The notes under the pieces: generated by a model
Databases searched by the model: none
Told to the model about the DNA's origin: nothing
The model's input: the letters and a program-made list of their open reading frames with translations, nothing else
Program-made: the position numbers and the translations under genes
Shown: one piece after another, positions 1-5,537 of the stretch
Layout of the letters: every line of letters begins with the position of its first letter
Numbering within the stretch: the stretch's first letter is position 1
DNA from: an uncultured Caryophanales bacterium
GTDB taxonomy: Bacteria; Bacillota_I; Bacilli_A; Acholeplasmatales; Anaeroplasmataceae
NCBI GenBank assembly: GCA_937885165.1
Contig: CAKZZJ010000082.1
Span: 1-5,537 of the forward strand
Length of the DNA stretch: 5,537 bases
Reading direction: 5' to 3'

Positions 1-2
1 GG

Positions 3-311
3 AATCTGCGTTTGACTCCCTACTGCGAGGACGACAAAACGCTGATTCGTCTGATGCTGCAAGGCATGGCCTTGTCTCCGCTCATGCATTTGCATTCGTC
101 TGACTGTGTAACGCGCCTGCTGAAACAGCTGGATGACGATATTTTCCGCGCTCATATTGTCGATGTGGCACAGAACTCGGTTATCGTCGAGGCGACAGGC
201 AGCGAAGAGAAAATCGCAAGTCTCATCCGACTTCTTGAGCCTTACGGAATTTTGGAGCTTTGCAAGACTGGTCTTACCGCAATGGAACGCGGCGAGAAAG
301 TCCTGCAATAG
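3..311 (+). CDS. ilvN: Acetolactate synthase small (regulatory) subunit, C-terminal part, 5'-truncated by the window edge
   Basis: The reading frame is open from the left edge to a TAG at 309-311. The part from nt 138 to about 290 matches the C-terminal domain of the IlvN/IlvH family: DIFRAHIVDV, then a valine-rich strand ending EATG, then EPYGILELCKTG and a closing MERG. In this family the small subunit binds the catalytic subunit (IlvB) and gives valine feedback control of the first common step of branched-chain amino acid synthesis in the cytoplasm. The ACT domain that binds valine would lie upstream, outside the window. A TTG at nt 12 could be read as a start, but the frame continues upstream and the family is longer (about 160 residues), so I treat this as a fragment. 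Between LIRL and DIFRA there are about 32 residues, where I would expect about 18, so the start of this piece is divergent or altered. Its G+C (about 52%) is far above the rest of the window. Confidence 0.72.
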   Translation, partial: NLRLTPYCEDDKTLIRLMLQGMALSPLMHLHSSDCVTRLLKQLDDDIFRAHIVDVAQNSVIVEATGSEEKIASLIRLLEPYGILELCKTGLTAMERGEKVLQ

Positions 312-333
312 GAATTTCACTTTTCAGGTGCGG

Positions 334-630
334 CATACAAATATGAAAAAATTTTTAAAAGATAATAATTTTGAAAATATAGATTTTTTACATAATAACA
401 GTATAGAGGTAGAAAATAAAATTATTTGTGGCACTAGAGGATGGAATATAAATGAGCCATTATTAGATAATTCAAAAAAAATTTTAGCAAGAGAGGCATT
501 AAGACTAGAATTATCCTTACAAGATGCTATAAAAAAAATAGAAAATACAGAACCAAAAGAAATAATTGAATTTATGCATTATCCACCAATAACCTTGCAA
601 AATTTAAATACCGATTTTATGCCTGTGTGA
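334..630 (+). pseudogene. Internal fragment of a calcineurin-like metallophosphoesterase
   Basis: The frame from about nt 334 (ATG at 343) to the TGA at 628-630 resembles the middle of a clostridial metallophosphoesterase family of about 230 residues. Landmarks are FLHNNS, ICGTRGWNI, a helix REALRLELSLQDA and FMHYPP. In the intact family, the N-terminal part supplies DxH and GNHD metal ligands and the C-terminal part a GHLHG motif, binding two metals to hydrolyse phosphoesters. Both are absent: the piece begins just after where GNHD should be and stops about 12 residues after MHYPP, so it should not be catalytic. The ATG at 343 has no good Shine-Dalgarno sequence (AGGTG lies 13 nt away) and falls inside the family homology rather than at its natural start. 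G+C is about 25%, much lower than the ilvN fragment and the prfA cluster. It converges on prfA, with 10 nt between the two stop codons. Recognition rests on remembered motifs, so the family call is good but not certain. Confidence 0.6.
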
Positions 631-640
631 TTATTTAAAT

Positions 641-802
641 TTAGCTTCTACTTTTCAAATACTTAATTCCAAATTCAAATACAGCTTTTTCCACGGAATT
701 GTCTTCAATTTGATACTCTTTGGTCACGATGCCTTTTACTGCGGATTTATACATAACAGACCAAGTTCTATTCTCTCTGTTTCGATAAAACCAATAGACC
801 CT
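641..802 (-). other. Non-RF1 tail of the prfA reading frame
   Basis: These 53 codons follow GDIDKVIDK, where RF1 proteins normally run on for only about 15-20 residues. The tail begins RVYWFYRNRENRTW, contains KGIVTKEYQIEDNSVEKA, and ends KYLKSRS before a TAA. It looks like a folded C-terminal end taken from another protein, with alternating strand-like and helix-like stretches, but I do not recognise the donor family. Its base composition (about 34% G+C) does not stand out from prfA. It abuts the broken phosphoesterase fragment, so this side of prfA has at least two suspected breakpoints within about 200 nt. Confidence 0.6.
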
Positions 803-1825
803 CTTATCTATTACTTTATCAATATCCCCTTGCATAATTCTATCTAAAGTATTCAATGTAAACCCTATTCTATGGTCTGTTACACGATTTTGTGGATAAT
901 TATAAGTTCTTATCTTTTCAGCTCTTTCGCCTGTTCCCTGAAGAGTATGTCTTACATCTCCTTCTTTTGATGCCCTTTCGGCATCCCTTTTAGCTTTAAG
1001 TTTAGTTTTTAATAATCTTAAGGCTGTAGCCTTATTTTCATGCTGACTTCTTGCAATTTGGCAGGCAACAAAATCACCTGTAGGAATATAAGTTACTCTT
1101 ACTGCTGAATAAGTAGTATTTACTCCTTGACCACCTGGACCTGATGAACAGAATGTATCAATTCTTAGGTCTGCAGGGTCAAGTTCAATATCATCGTCAT
1201 CGTTAGCTTCTGGCAAAACTAACACAGTAGCAATTGAGGTTTGAATTCTACCATTTGACTCAGTTAAAGGTATTCTTTGAACTCTATGGCCTCCTGATTC
1301 ATACTTCATTTGTGAATATACCATATCCCCGGAAATTGAAAAAGAAATGTTGGTATAACCTCCTACTGCACCTGGCTGTGCATCATCTATCTCAATCTTC
1401 CAGCCTTTACTTTCGGCAAATTTCTGATACATTCTAAATAAATCACCAGCAAAAATATTGGCCTCATCTCCACCAACTGCACCCTTTATTTCAACAACGA
1501 CATTTCTTTCATCATTTGGATCTTTTGGTAAAAGTAAAATCTTTAATTCTTCTTCTATTTTTTCAATTTTATCTAATGATTCATCATATTCAGCCTCAGC
1601 AAGCTCTCTTAATTCTAAATCATCTGATTTTTTCATTTCTTTTAAATCAGGTAAGGCCTCTTCCAATTTTTTCTTTTCACGATATAATGTAACTGGCTTT
1701 TCAAGTTGTGATTGTTCTTTTGCTAAAGATGTTAATTTTTTAACATCTGTAATAATATCAGGATCTTGCAAAAGCAGAGATATTTCATCATATCTTTTGA
1801 GCATTAGCTCAAGTCTATCAGTCAT
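641..1825 (-). CDS. prfA: Peptide chain release factor 1 with an atypical C-terminal tail
   Basis: RF1 recognises UAA and UAG in the ribosomal A site and triggers peptide release. Residues 1-105 form the helical first domain and end in LLLPKDPND. GAVGGDEANIFAGDLFRMY (116-134) is a family block. The stop-codon-reading tripeptide sits at 186-188 as PLT (family PxT, often PAT, PVT or PET). The catalytic GGQ is at 231-233, within SSGPGGQGVNTT, and IRTYNYPQNRVTDHRIG (305-321) is the usual late block. The start at 1825 gives the standard RF1 N-terminus, with an AGGAG site upstream, and overlaps the dnaB stop by 8 nt, which suggests translational coupling. The protein is 394 residues against the usual 355-360. 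From about residue 342 (nt 802) the expected end, roughly IDxLI plus about 15 residues, is replaced by 53 residues with no family resemblance. The functional core looks intact. Whether the tail is natural is doubtful. Confidence 0.93.
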   Translation of the reverse strand: MTDRLELMLKRYDEISLLLQDPDIITDVKKLTSLAKEQSQLEKPVTLYREKKKLEEALPDLKEMKKSDDLELRELAEAEYDESLDKIEKIEEELKILLLPKDPNDERNVVVEIKGAVGGDEANIFAGDLFRMYQKFAESKGWKIEIDDAQPGAVGGYTNISFSISGDMVYSQMKYESGGHRVQRIPLTESNGRIQTSIATVLVLPEANDDDDIELDPADLRIDTFCSSGPGGQGVNTTYSAVRVTYIPTGDFVACQIARSQHENKATALRLLKTKLKAKRDAERASKEGDVRHTLQGTGERAEKIRTYNYPQNRVTDHRIGFTLNTLDRIMQGDIDKVIDKRVYWFYRNRENRTWSVMYKSAVKGIVTKEYQIEDNSVEKAVFEFGIKYLKSRS

Positions 1826-3197
1826 TTTCTAGTCGCTCCTGTTTATTATTTTCCCTATGATATTCGGTGAATTTTTGATGTGGACCATTAAATCTATATA
1901 TTAATTCGCCTGTTGATCCACTTCTATTTTTAGCAACGATTAATTCTGCTTCACCAGGATATTGAGTAGTCTTTGGTCTATATACTTCATCCCTATATAA
2001 TAACATAATAATATCTGCATCCTGTTCAATTGCACCAGAATCACGAAGATCTGACATTTGTGGCCTTCTGTCGCCATCTTTTCTTTCTTCAAGTTTCCTT
2101 GATAATTGAGATAGTGCCATTACTGGTATATGTAAATCAAGAGCCATTAATTTAAGACTACGGGATATCTTTGTTATCTTTTCTACTTGGCTTGATTTAT
2201 CATCTTTATCGCTGCCAATCAACTGCAAATAATCAACTATAACAAAATCAAGTCCATTACTTTCTTTAAGTTTACGGCACTTACTTCTTATTTTAGATGT
2301 AGTAAGGTCAGTGTGGCCATCAAAAAAGATATTTAAAGCACCAGCTTTAGAACATGATGTATTAAACCTCTGCCAGTCACCTTTGGCTATTTTACCTAAT
2401 CTGATATCACCTAAAGCTATAGAGCTATCACAAGCAATTAATCTTTCAACTAAAGATTCGGGTGACATTTCAAGTGAAAATACTGCAACTGAGGCTTTCC
2501 TGTTTTTATTATTTGTTGCAACGTTCCACGCAAGATTTAATGCAAAAGCAGTTTTACCCATTGATGGTCTTGCCGCCAAAATTATAAGCTGGTCTTTTTG
2601 GAAACCCTGAGTAATTTTATTTAATTCATTAAAGCCAGTATCAAGTCCAATGATATCATGTTCCTGACTAGCTTTTCTTTCTACATCTGTTAATACATTA
2701 TTAGTTACTTCTTTGATATGTGTTAAAGCCCCTGATGTTCTTTTTTTAGAAATATCAAACATCTCTGATTCGATATTATCAAGATACGCAGGAGTAGTAA
2801 TTTTATTATCATATCCTTTATTTGATAAATCCTGAAGTTTTGATATAGCTCTTCTTCTTAGTGATGCGTTAACTACTAGTTCTGTATAAGAATCAACATT
2901 TTCTGTAGAATATCCACGCATAGCAATTTCAGAAATATATTCCATGCCACCAGCCTGTTCTAAGATATTGTGGCTTGTAAGATTACCTACTACTGTTGTT
3001 ATATCTATTCTAATGTTTGTTTCAGTAAGTTCCTGCATAGCCTGGAATATCATTTTGTTTTTTGCATCATAAAAATCAGCAGCACTGATAAAACCATATA
3101 CTACTTCAAATGTTGTAGGTTCTAGGAATATACATCCTAATAAAGCCATCTCAGCTTCAACTTCAGCAGGTATTATAGGTAGTTGTTGATTATCCAT
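1818..3197 (-). CDS. dnaB: Replicative DNA helicase DnaB
   Basis: This is the hexameric 5'-3' helicase that unwinds DNA at the replication fork and recruits primase. The 459 residues match the usual family length. The N-terminal domain (about 10-150) starts with PAEVEAEMALLGC, a typical DnaB opening. A linker follows, then the RecA-like domain from about residue 182. That domain has Walker A ARPSMGKTA (209-217; K215, T216), the catalytic glutamate in SLEM (E243), Walker B FVIVDYLQLI (318-327; D322), the block SQLSRKLEERKDGDRRPQ (363-380), SDLRDSGAIEQDADI (382-396), and an arginine-finger-like KNRSGSTG (423-430). All key residues are present, with no intein or frameshift. It begins 12 nt after the rplI stop and overlaps prfA at its end, so it is an internal operon gene. 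The start at 3197 gives the expected N-terminus. Only a weak GGTGG site precedes it, so translation may depend on coupling to rplI. Confidence 0.97.
   Translation of the reverse strand: MDNQQLPIIPAEVEAEMALLGCIFLEPTTFEVVYGFISAADFYDAKNKMIFQAMQELTETNIRIDITTVVGNLTSHNILEQAGGMEYISEIAMRGYSTENVDSYTELVVNASLRRRAISKLQDLSNKGYDNKITTPAYLDNIESEMFDISKKRTSGALTHIKEVTNNVLTDVERKASQEHDIIGLDTGFNELNKITQGFQKDQLIILAARPSMGKTAFALNLAWNVATNNKNRKASVAVFSLEMSPESLVERLIACDSSIALGDIRLGKIAKGDWQRFNTSCSKAGALNIFFDGHTDLTTSKIRSKCRKLKESNGLDFVIVDYLQLIGSDKDDKSSQVEKITKISRSLKLMALDLHIPVMALSQLSRKLEERKDGDRRPQMSDLRDSGAIEQDADIIMLLYRDEVYRPKTTQYPGEAELIVAKNRSGSTGELIYRFNGPHQKFTEYHRENNKQERLEND
1836..1840 (-). promoter_or_regulatory. Ribosome binding site of prfA, inside the end of dnaB
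   Basis: On the minus strand AGGAG lies 10 nt before the prfA ATG at 1825. It is embedded in the last codons of dnaB (the ERLEND end). Together with the ATGACTGA overlap of the prfA start and the dnaB TGA, it supports this start and coupled translation. Confidence 0.75.
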
Positions 3198-3203
3198 AAT
3201 GAA

Positions 3204-3208
3204 CCACC
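3204..3208 (-). promoter_or_regulatory. Weak ribosome binding site of dnaB
   Basis: The minus strand reads GGTGG six nt before the dnaB ATG, within the 12-nt gap after the rplI TAG. The match to the anti-Shine-Dalgarno sequence is poor, but no better candidate precedes this start. Confidence 0.45.
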
Positions 3209-3209
3209 A

Positions 3210-3656
3210 CTATTCCTTTTCTTCTACATTGATTACAAACTGGGCTACAATATCAGTATCAAGCTTAACTGTAGCAGTATAAATGCCTATTGAGTTAATA
3301 TCTCCTGGAAGTTCAACTTTCTTTTTATCTAGATGAATATTATTTTGGGCTTCAAATTCATCACATACAAGCTTAGTAGTAATTGAGCCAAAACTCTTGC
3401 CACCAGCACCAACTTTAATCTTGATGACGATAGATTTGCCATCAATTTCATCTCTTATTTTCATAAGTAATTTTTTTCTATTGATAGCTTCTGTTTTTTC
3501 TTTTTCAATTTGTTCTTCTAAAGCTTTAATATTTTCATCTGTTGCCGCTAAAGCAAGTTTGTTAGTAACAAGATAATTTCCATAACCATTAGCTACATCA
3601 ATAATATCATTTTTCTTGCCTTTGCCTTTGACATCTTCAAGTAAAATTACTTTCAT
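3210..3656 (-). CDS. rplI: Ribosomal protein L9 (bL9), nested in frame at the 3' end of the gdpP frame
   Basis: bL9 binds 23S rRNA near the base of the L1 stalk and helps keep the reading frame during translation. From the ATG at 3656 the protein is 148 residues, the standard bacterial length. The N-terminal rRNA-binding domain shows MKVILLEDVKGKGKK followed by the L9 signature DVANGYGNYLVTNKLA. A lysine- and glutamate-rich connecting helix follows (about residues 40-75), then a C-terminal domain with GAGGKSFGSITTK. A strong AAGGAGG lies 10 nt upstream, so free L9 is very likely made from this start. The oddity is that the upstream gdpP frame has no stop before it: the codons between the DHHA1 end and this ATG read through in phase. 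L9 may therefore also exist as the tail of a GdpP-L9 fusion. The stop is TAG, at the normal family end, and dnaB follows after 12 nt. Confidence 0.93.
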   Translation of the reverse strand: MKVILLEDVKGKGKKNDIIDVANGYGNYLVTNKLALAATDENIKALEEQIEKEKTEAINRKKLLMKIRDEIDGKSIVIKIKVGAGGKSFGSITTKLVCDEFEAQNNIHLDKKKVELPGDINSIGIYTATVKLDTDIVAQFVINVEEKE

Positions 3657-5114
3657 AATTCCACTTCCTCCTTCAACATATTCAACTCTTAATATTTCTC
3701 TTAATTGCTTATTTAAATCATCTATTGATACATTCTTAAGCTGGGTTGCAGCACTATTAAAGTGTCCACCACCTCCAAGTTGTTCCATAATTGTCTGAAC
3801 ATTTATAGAATCGCCTAAACTTCTTGCTGAAACACCAACTAAAGTAGGAGATATTCTACCGATTGTAAATGCTGCCTCAACTCCAGAGATAGTAAGCTGT
3901 TTATCTGATATTTTAGCAAGCGTAGTTCTATCTTCTACAAATTGGTTTTCATCAAGACAAATTATGCCGAACTTATTACCATATATTTCCGCACGCATAA
4001 GTGCTTCAGCCAATACTTTTTCACTTTCTAATGATTCTTGTAACAATTTTCTTACAAATGTCATATCAGCACCCATGCTCTTTAATGTTGCCGCAGCTTC
4101 AAATGTACGCGTACCACTACGCATAGTAAAGTTATTGGTATCAACTATAATACCTGCAAGCATAACTGATGCCTCAACAGGTGTAAATGAAATACTTGGA
4201 TCATAGAACATAAACATTTCAGATACAAGCTCAACTGCTGATGAAGCACTTGATTCAACATAATATGTTAAATAATTACTATAACCTTCATCGCCTGCTC
4301 TATGGTGATCGATAATAGATAATCTTGATGCTTTATCATAAAGTTCTCTAAACATAACTAAATTTGGTGATTGTGTATCAGTGATAATTAATAATGTTGT
4401 CGGCTCAAGTAAAACAAGAGCCTCCTCTAAAGACACAAAACCTTTCATTATTTCAGGATATTGTTTTAATATCTCATAGATTTTCTTGACAGTAACATCA
4501 CCTTTTTTGGGATCAAACACCATCTTTACATCACGTTCTGATCTAGAGACCATATGATATGTCGCAAGCATTGAACCGATCGCATCACAGTCAGCAAAAT
4601 TATGACACATAATCAATACGTTACTGCTGCCTTCAACTGCATCCTTGATTGAGATAGCCTGCATTCTTGCCTCAATTAGAGTATTTTTCTCAAGCGAATT
4701 GGTATTACCACCGAAGAACTGAATCTTTTCACCCTGTAAGTTGACAACAACCTGGTCTCCACCTCTTCTTTCAGCAAGTTCAAGTGCGTTTTGAGCGATA
4801 CTTCCTAATTCATCATATTCAATATCATAACAGGCAATACCCATAGAAACTGAGGTCTTTAATCTATTCTTTTGAGAAATATCTCTTACCTTAGATAAAA
4901 CTGAAAATTTATCAGTTATCATTTTATTTAAGGCATCTTTGTCAAATAAGATAATCATTCTGTCTTCAGAAGATGACTGCAAATAACAATTATATGTTGA
5001 AATCCAGTCGGAAATCTCACCTAAGATTTCACCTCTTAAGTTGTTTTTTTCTTGCATATCATAACGCTTTAAAGATTCTTCAAGGTTATCTATTTCATCA
5101 ATAGAATATTCCAC
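3210..5114 (-). CDS. gdpP: GdpP-type c-di-AMP phosphodiesterase (DHH/DHHA1), N-terminally truncated and fused in frame to L9
   Basis: GdpP proteins hydrolyse the second messenger c-di-AMP to pApA and normally carry two membrane helices, a PAS domain, a degenerate GGDEF domain and a DHH/DHHA1 catalytic part. Here residues 1-135 are the degenerate GGDEF domain (ELAERRGGDQVVV, 112-124). The DHH domain has HNFADCDAIG (171-180; H171, D175, D177), ITDTQ (D246), IIDHHRAGD (267-275) and GIIVDTNNFT with D325. DHHA1 has EQLGGGGHFNSAATQL (444-459). All expected metal ligands are present. The membrane and PAS parts, roughly 170 residues or more, are missing. The GTG at 5114 has no ribosome binding site and the next ATG is at 5057, so the true start is uncertain. 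Upstream, in the same frame, lie one TAG (5121-5123) and the end of an unrelated protein. Downstream, the frame runs without a stop into complete rplI from residue 487. A real fusion enzyme, a 5'-broken gene or a chimera all remain possible. Confidence 0.82.
   Translation of the reverse strand: MEYSIDEIDNLEESLKRYDMQEKNNLRGEILGEISDWISTYNCYLQSSSEDRMIILFDKDALNKMITDKFSVLSKVRDISQKNRLKTSVSMGIACYDIEYDELGSIAQNALELAERRGGDQVVVNLQGEKIQFFGGNTNSLEKNTLIEARMQAISIKDAVEGSSNVLIMCHNFADCDAIGSMLATYHMVSRSERDVKMVFDPKKGDVTVKKIYEILKQYPEIMKGFVSLEEALVLLEPTTLLIITDTQSPNLVMFRELYDKASRLSIIDHHRAGDEGYSNYLTYYVESSASSAVELVSEMFMFYDPSISFTPVEASVMLAGIIVDTNNFTMRSGTRTFEAAATLKSMGADMTFVRKLLQESLESEKVLAEALMRAEIYGNKFGIICLDENQFVEDRTTLAKISDKQLTISGVEAAFTIGRISPTLVGVSARSLGDSINVQTIMEQLGGGGHFNSAATQLKNVSIDDLNKQLREILRVEYVEGGSGIMKVILLEDVKGKGKKNDIIDVANGYGNYLVTNKLALAATDENIKALEEQIEKEKTEAINRKKLLMKIRDEIDGKSIVIKIKVGAGGKSFGSITTKLVCDEFEAQNNIHLDKKKVELPGDINSIGIYTATVKLDTDIVAQFVINVEEKE
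3667..3673 (-). promoter_or_regulatory. Strong internal ribosome binding site of rplI
   Basis: AAGGAGG on the minus strand, 10 nt before the rplI ATG at 3656, is the best Shine-Dalgarno match in the window. It lies inside the continuous gdpP-rplI frame and encodes part of VEGGSG there. It decides the L9 start and argues that L9 is translated independently. Confidence 0.85.
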
Positions 5115-5132
5115 AACAGTCTAAACATCATA
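5091..5132 (-). repeat. Downstream copy of the TVVEY motif, with TAG in place of Tyr, at the gdpP junction
   Basis: Encodes YDV, then TAG, then TVVEYSIDEI. The TAG occupies the position of the TAC tyrosine codon of the upstream copy. The second half runs straight into the GdpP GGDEF-like region (IDNLEESL), so the repeat spans the suspected boundary between the two proteins. Confidence 0.5.
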
Positions 5133-5537
5133 GTCCGGATTCGGTTTAAATTCTGCTTTGGATACGAGATCAGTGTTTGTTGCTAAATTAGTATCCGTTG
5201 CGAGATTCGTGTTAGTTGCAAGATCCGTGCCCGTTGCAAGATCAGTGTTTGTTGCGAGTTCATTGCCTGAAATTGCAACCCATTTATTTTCTGCCAATGC
5301 TTGAGCAAGAATTGCCGGAGCATCTCCTTTCATAAACCCGGTTTTATCTTCGACTACTTCAAAATTTGAACCGTCATAGATCGTACGTGTCATCTGATCA
5401 TCGCCATAGAAGTTACATTCCAGATAGAATTCACTAAAATCCTTTTTTGCAGAAATCGTGCAAATTAAATCAGCCTGAATGTCTTCTATTGTATATTCTA
5501 CAACTGTGTAAATGTCATAATTTAAATAAATTAATAT
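5121..5537 (-). CDS. Unrecognised repeat-containing protein, C-terminal end, 5' part outside the window
   Basis: The frame is open from the right edge to a TAG at 5121-5123, 138 codons. An ATG at 5393 exists, but the 48 codons before it are open and carry protein-like sequence (NYDIYTVVEYTIEDI near the edge, then DFSEFYLECNFYGDD), so the gene probably begins outside the window. A central stretch, FEVVEDKTGFMKGDAPAILAQ then ENKWVAISGNE, leads into hexapeptide repeats of the form (D/N)LAT(N/G/D)T, and the end is KAEFKPNPDYDV. Similar Ala-Thr-Asp low-complexity repeats occur in some clostridial cell-surface or secreted proteins as I remember them, but no signal peptide or domain can be seen here, so I assign no function. 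G+C is about 42%, above the neighbouring cluster. It shares frame and strand with gdpP and is separated from it by the single TAG. Nothing about its motifs resembles the membrane or PAS region expected ahead of GdpP. Confidence 0.55.
   Translation of the reverse strand: MLIYLNYDIYTVVEYTIEDIQADLICTISAKKDFSEFYLECNFYGDDQMTRTIYDGSNFEVVEDKTGFMKGDAPAILAQALAENKWVAISGNELATNTDLATGTDLATNTNLATDTNLATNTDLVSKAEFKPNPDYDV
5166..5255 (-). repeat. Five tandem 18-bp units encoding (D/N)LAT(N/G/D)T
   Basis: Five consecutive 18-bp units on the plus strand, each ending GTTGC, lie at 5166-5183, 5184-5201, 5202-5219, 5220-5237 and 5238-5255, with a degenerate sixth beginning at 5256. On the minus strand they encode a hexapeptide repeat rich in Asp, Asn, Leu, Ala and Thr, such as DLATNT. 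Units differ mainly at silent or Asn/Asp/Gly-changing positions, so the repeat has diverged at DNA level while the Leu-Ala-Thr core stayed constant. Confidence 0.85.
5478..5519 (-). repeat. Upstream copy of a YDxY-TVVEYxI(D/E)(D/E)I motif
   Basis: Encodes YDIYTVVEYTIEDI. A second version lies 387 nt (129 codons) downstream in the same frame, at 5091-5132, reading YDV-stop-TVVEYSIDEI. Similarity is clearer in protein than in DNA, since many shared residues use different codons. Confidence 0.55.

Noticed and set aside
133..342. An open frame running from nt 133 through the ilvN fragment into the phosphoesterase piece, as one 165-residue protein
   Set aside because: The first part is the out-of-frame shadow of ilvN and has no protein-like character. 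Family similarity begins only near nt 334, so the continuous frame is most likely chance.
600..645. Possible bidirectional terminator between the converging phosphoesterase fragment and prfA
   Set aside because: The 10-nt gap is AT-rich and I could find no GC-containing hairpin followed by a T run.
671..745. KEYQIEDNSVEKA in the RF1 tail resembles EYTIEDI of the 5' ORF, hinting at a shared repeat family at both cluster ends
   Set aside because: Only about five residues agree, with no shared context on either side, so chance similarity is enough to explain it.
1458..1832. Long plus-strand open frame opposite the 5' half of prfA
   Set aside because: It is antisense to a conserved RF1 coding region and its product is a serine-rich, low-complexity shadow. 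The same applies to the plus-strand frames at 1234-1437, 2311-2610, 3616-3798 and 3964-4206.
3210..5123. UAG reassigned to an amino acid in this organism
   Set aside because: rplI ends with TAG exactly at the normal L9 length, ilvN also ends with TAG at its family end, and an RF1 with GGQ is encoded here.

Overview
The window reads as a low-G+C Bacillota (Firmicutes) chromosome segment, possibly Clostridia- or Lachnospiraceae-like, though the lineage cannot be fixed from this sequence alone. The core is a minus-strand run of housekeeping genes, transcribed from right to left: a GdpP-type c-di-AMP phosphodiesterase, ribosomal protein L9 (rplI), the replicative helicase DnaB, and peptide chain release factor 1 (prfA). 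The gdpP-rplI-dnaB order is common in Bacillota. The genes are tightly packed: rplI follows gdpP with no stop codon between them, dnaB starts 12 nt after rplI, and prfA overlaps the end of dnaB by 8 nt.

Both edges of this block are unusual. On the left, nt 1-311 (about 52% G+C by hand count) hold the 3' end of an acetolactate synthase small subunit gene on the plus strand. Nt ~334-630 (about 25% G+C) hold an internal piece of a calcineurin-like metallophosphoesterase that lacks both its N-terminal and C-terminal metal-binding parts. prfA then begins (at its 3' end) with a roughly 53-residue C-terminal tail that does not belong to the RF1 family. On the right, the gdpP frame lacks the expected membrane and PAS parts. 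It is preceded in the same frame, across one TAG codon, by the end of an unrelated repeat-rich protein (nt 5121-5537, about 42% G+C) whose reading frame is open to the window edge.

The conserved cores of DnaB, L9, the GdpP DHH/DHHA1 region and RF1 up to residue ~341 look intact and carry their catalytic or binding motifs. The damage sits at the outer ends of the cluster. The simplest readings are an assembly or amplification chimera, or a real locus that has been rearranged several times. The two most interesting biological points, if the assembly is real, are the in-frame GdpP-L9 fusion with a preserved internal rplI ribosome binding site, and the TAG that replaces a Tyr codon in a repeated YDxY-TVVEY motif just ahead of gdpP. 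I see no RNA genes, CRISPR arrays, insertion sequences or convincing promoters or terminators. No stretch longer than about 300 nt is without a gene or gene remnant.
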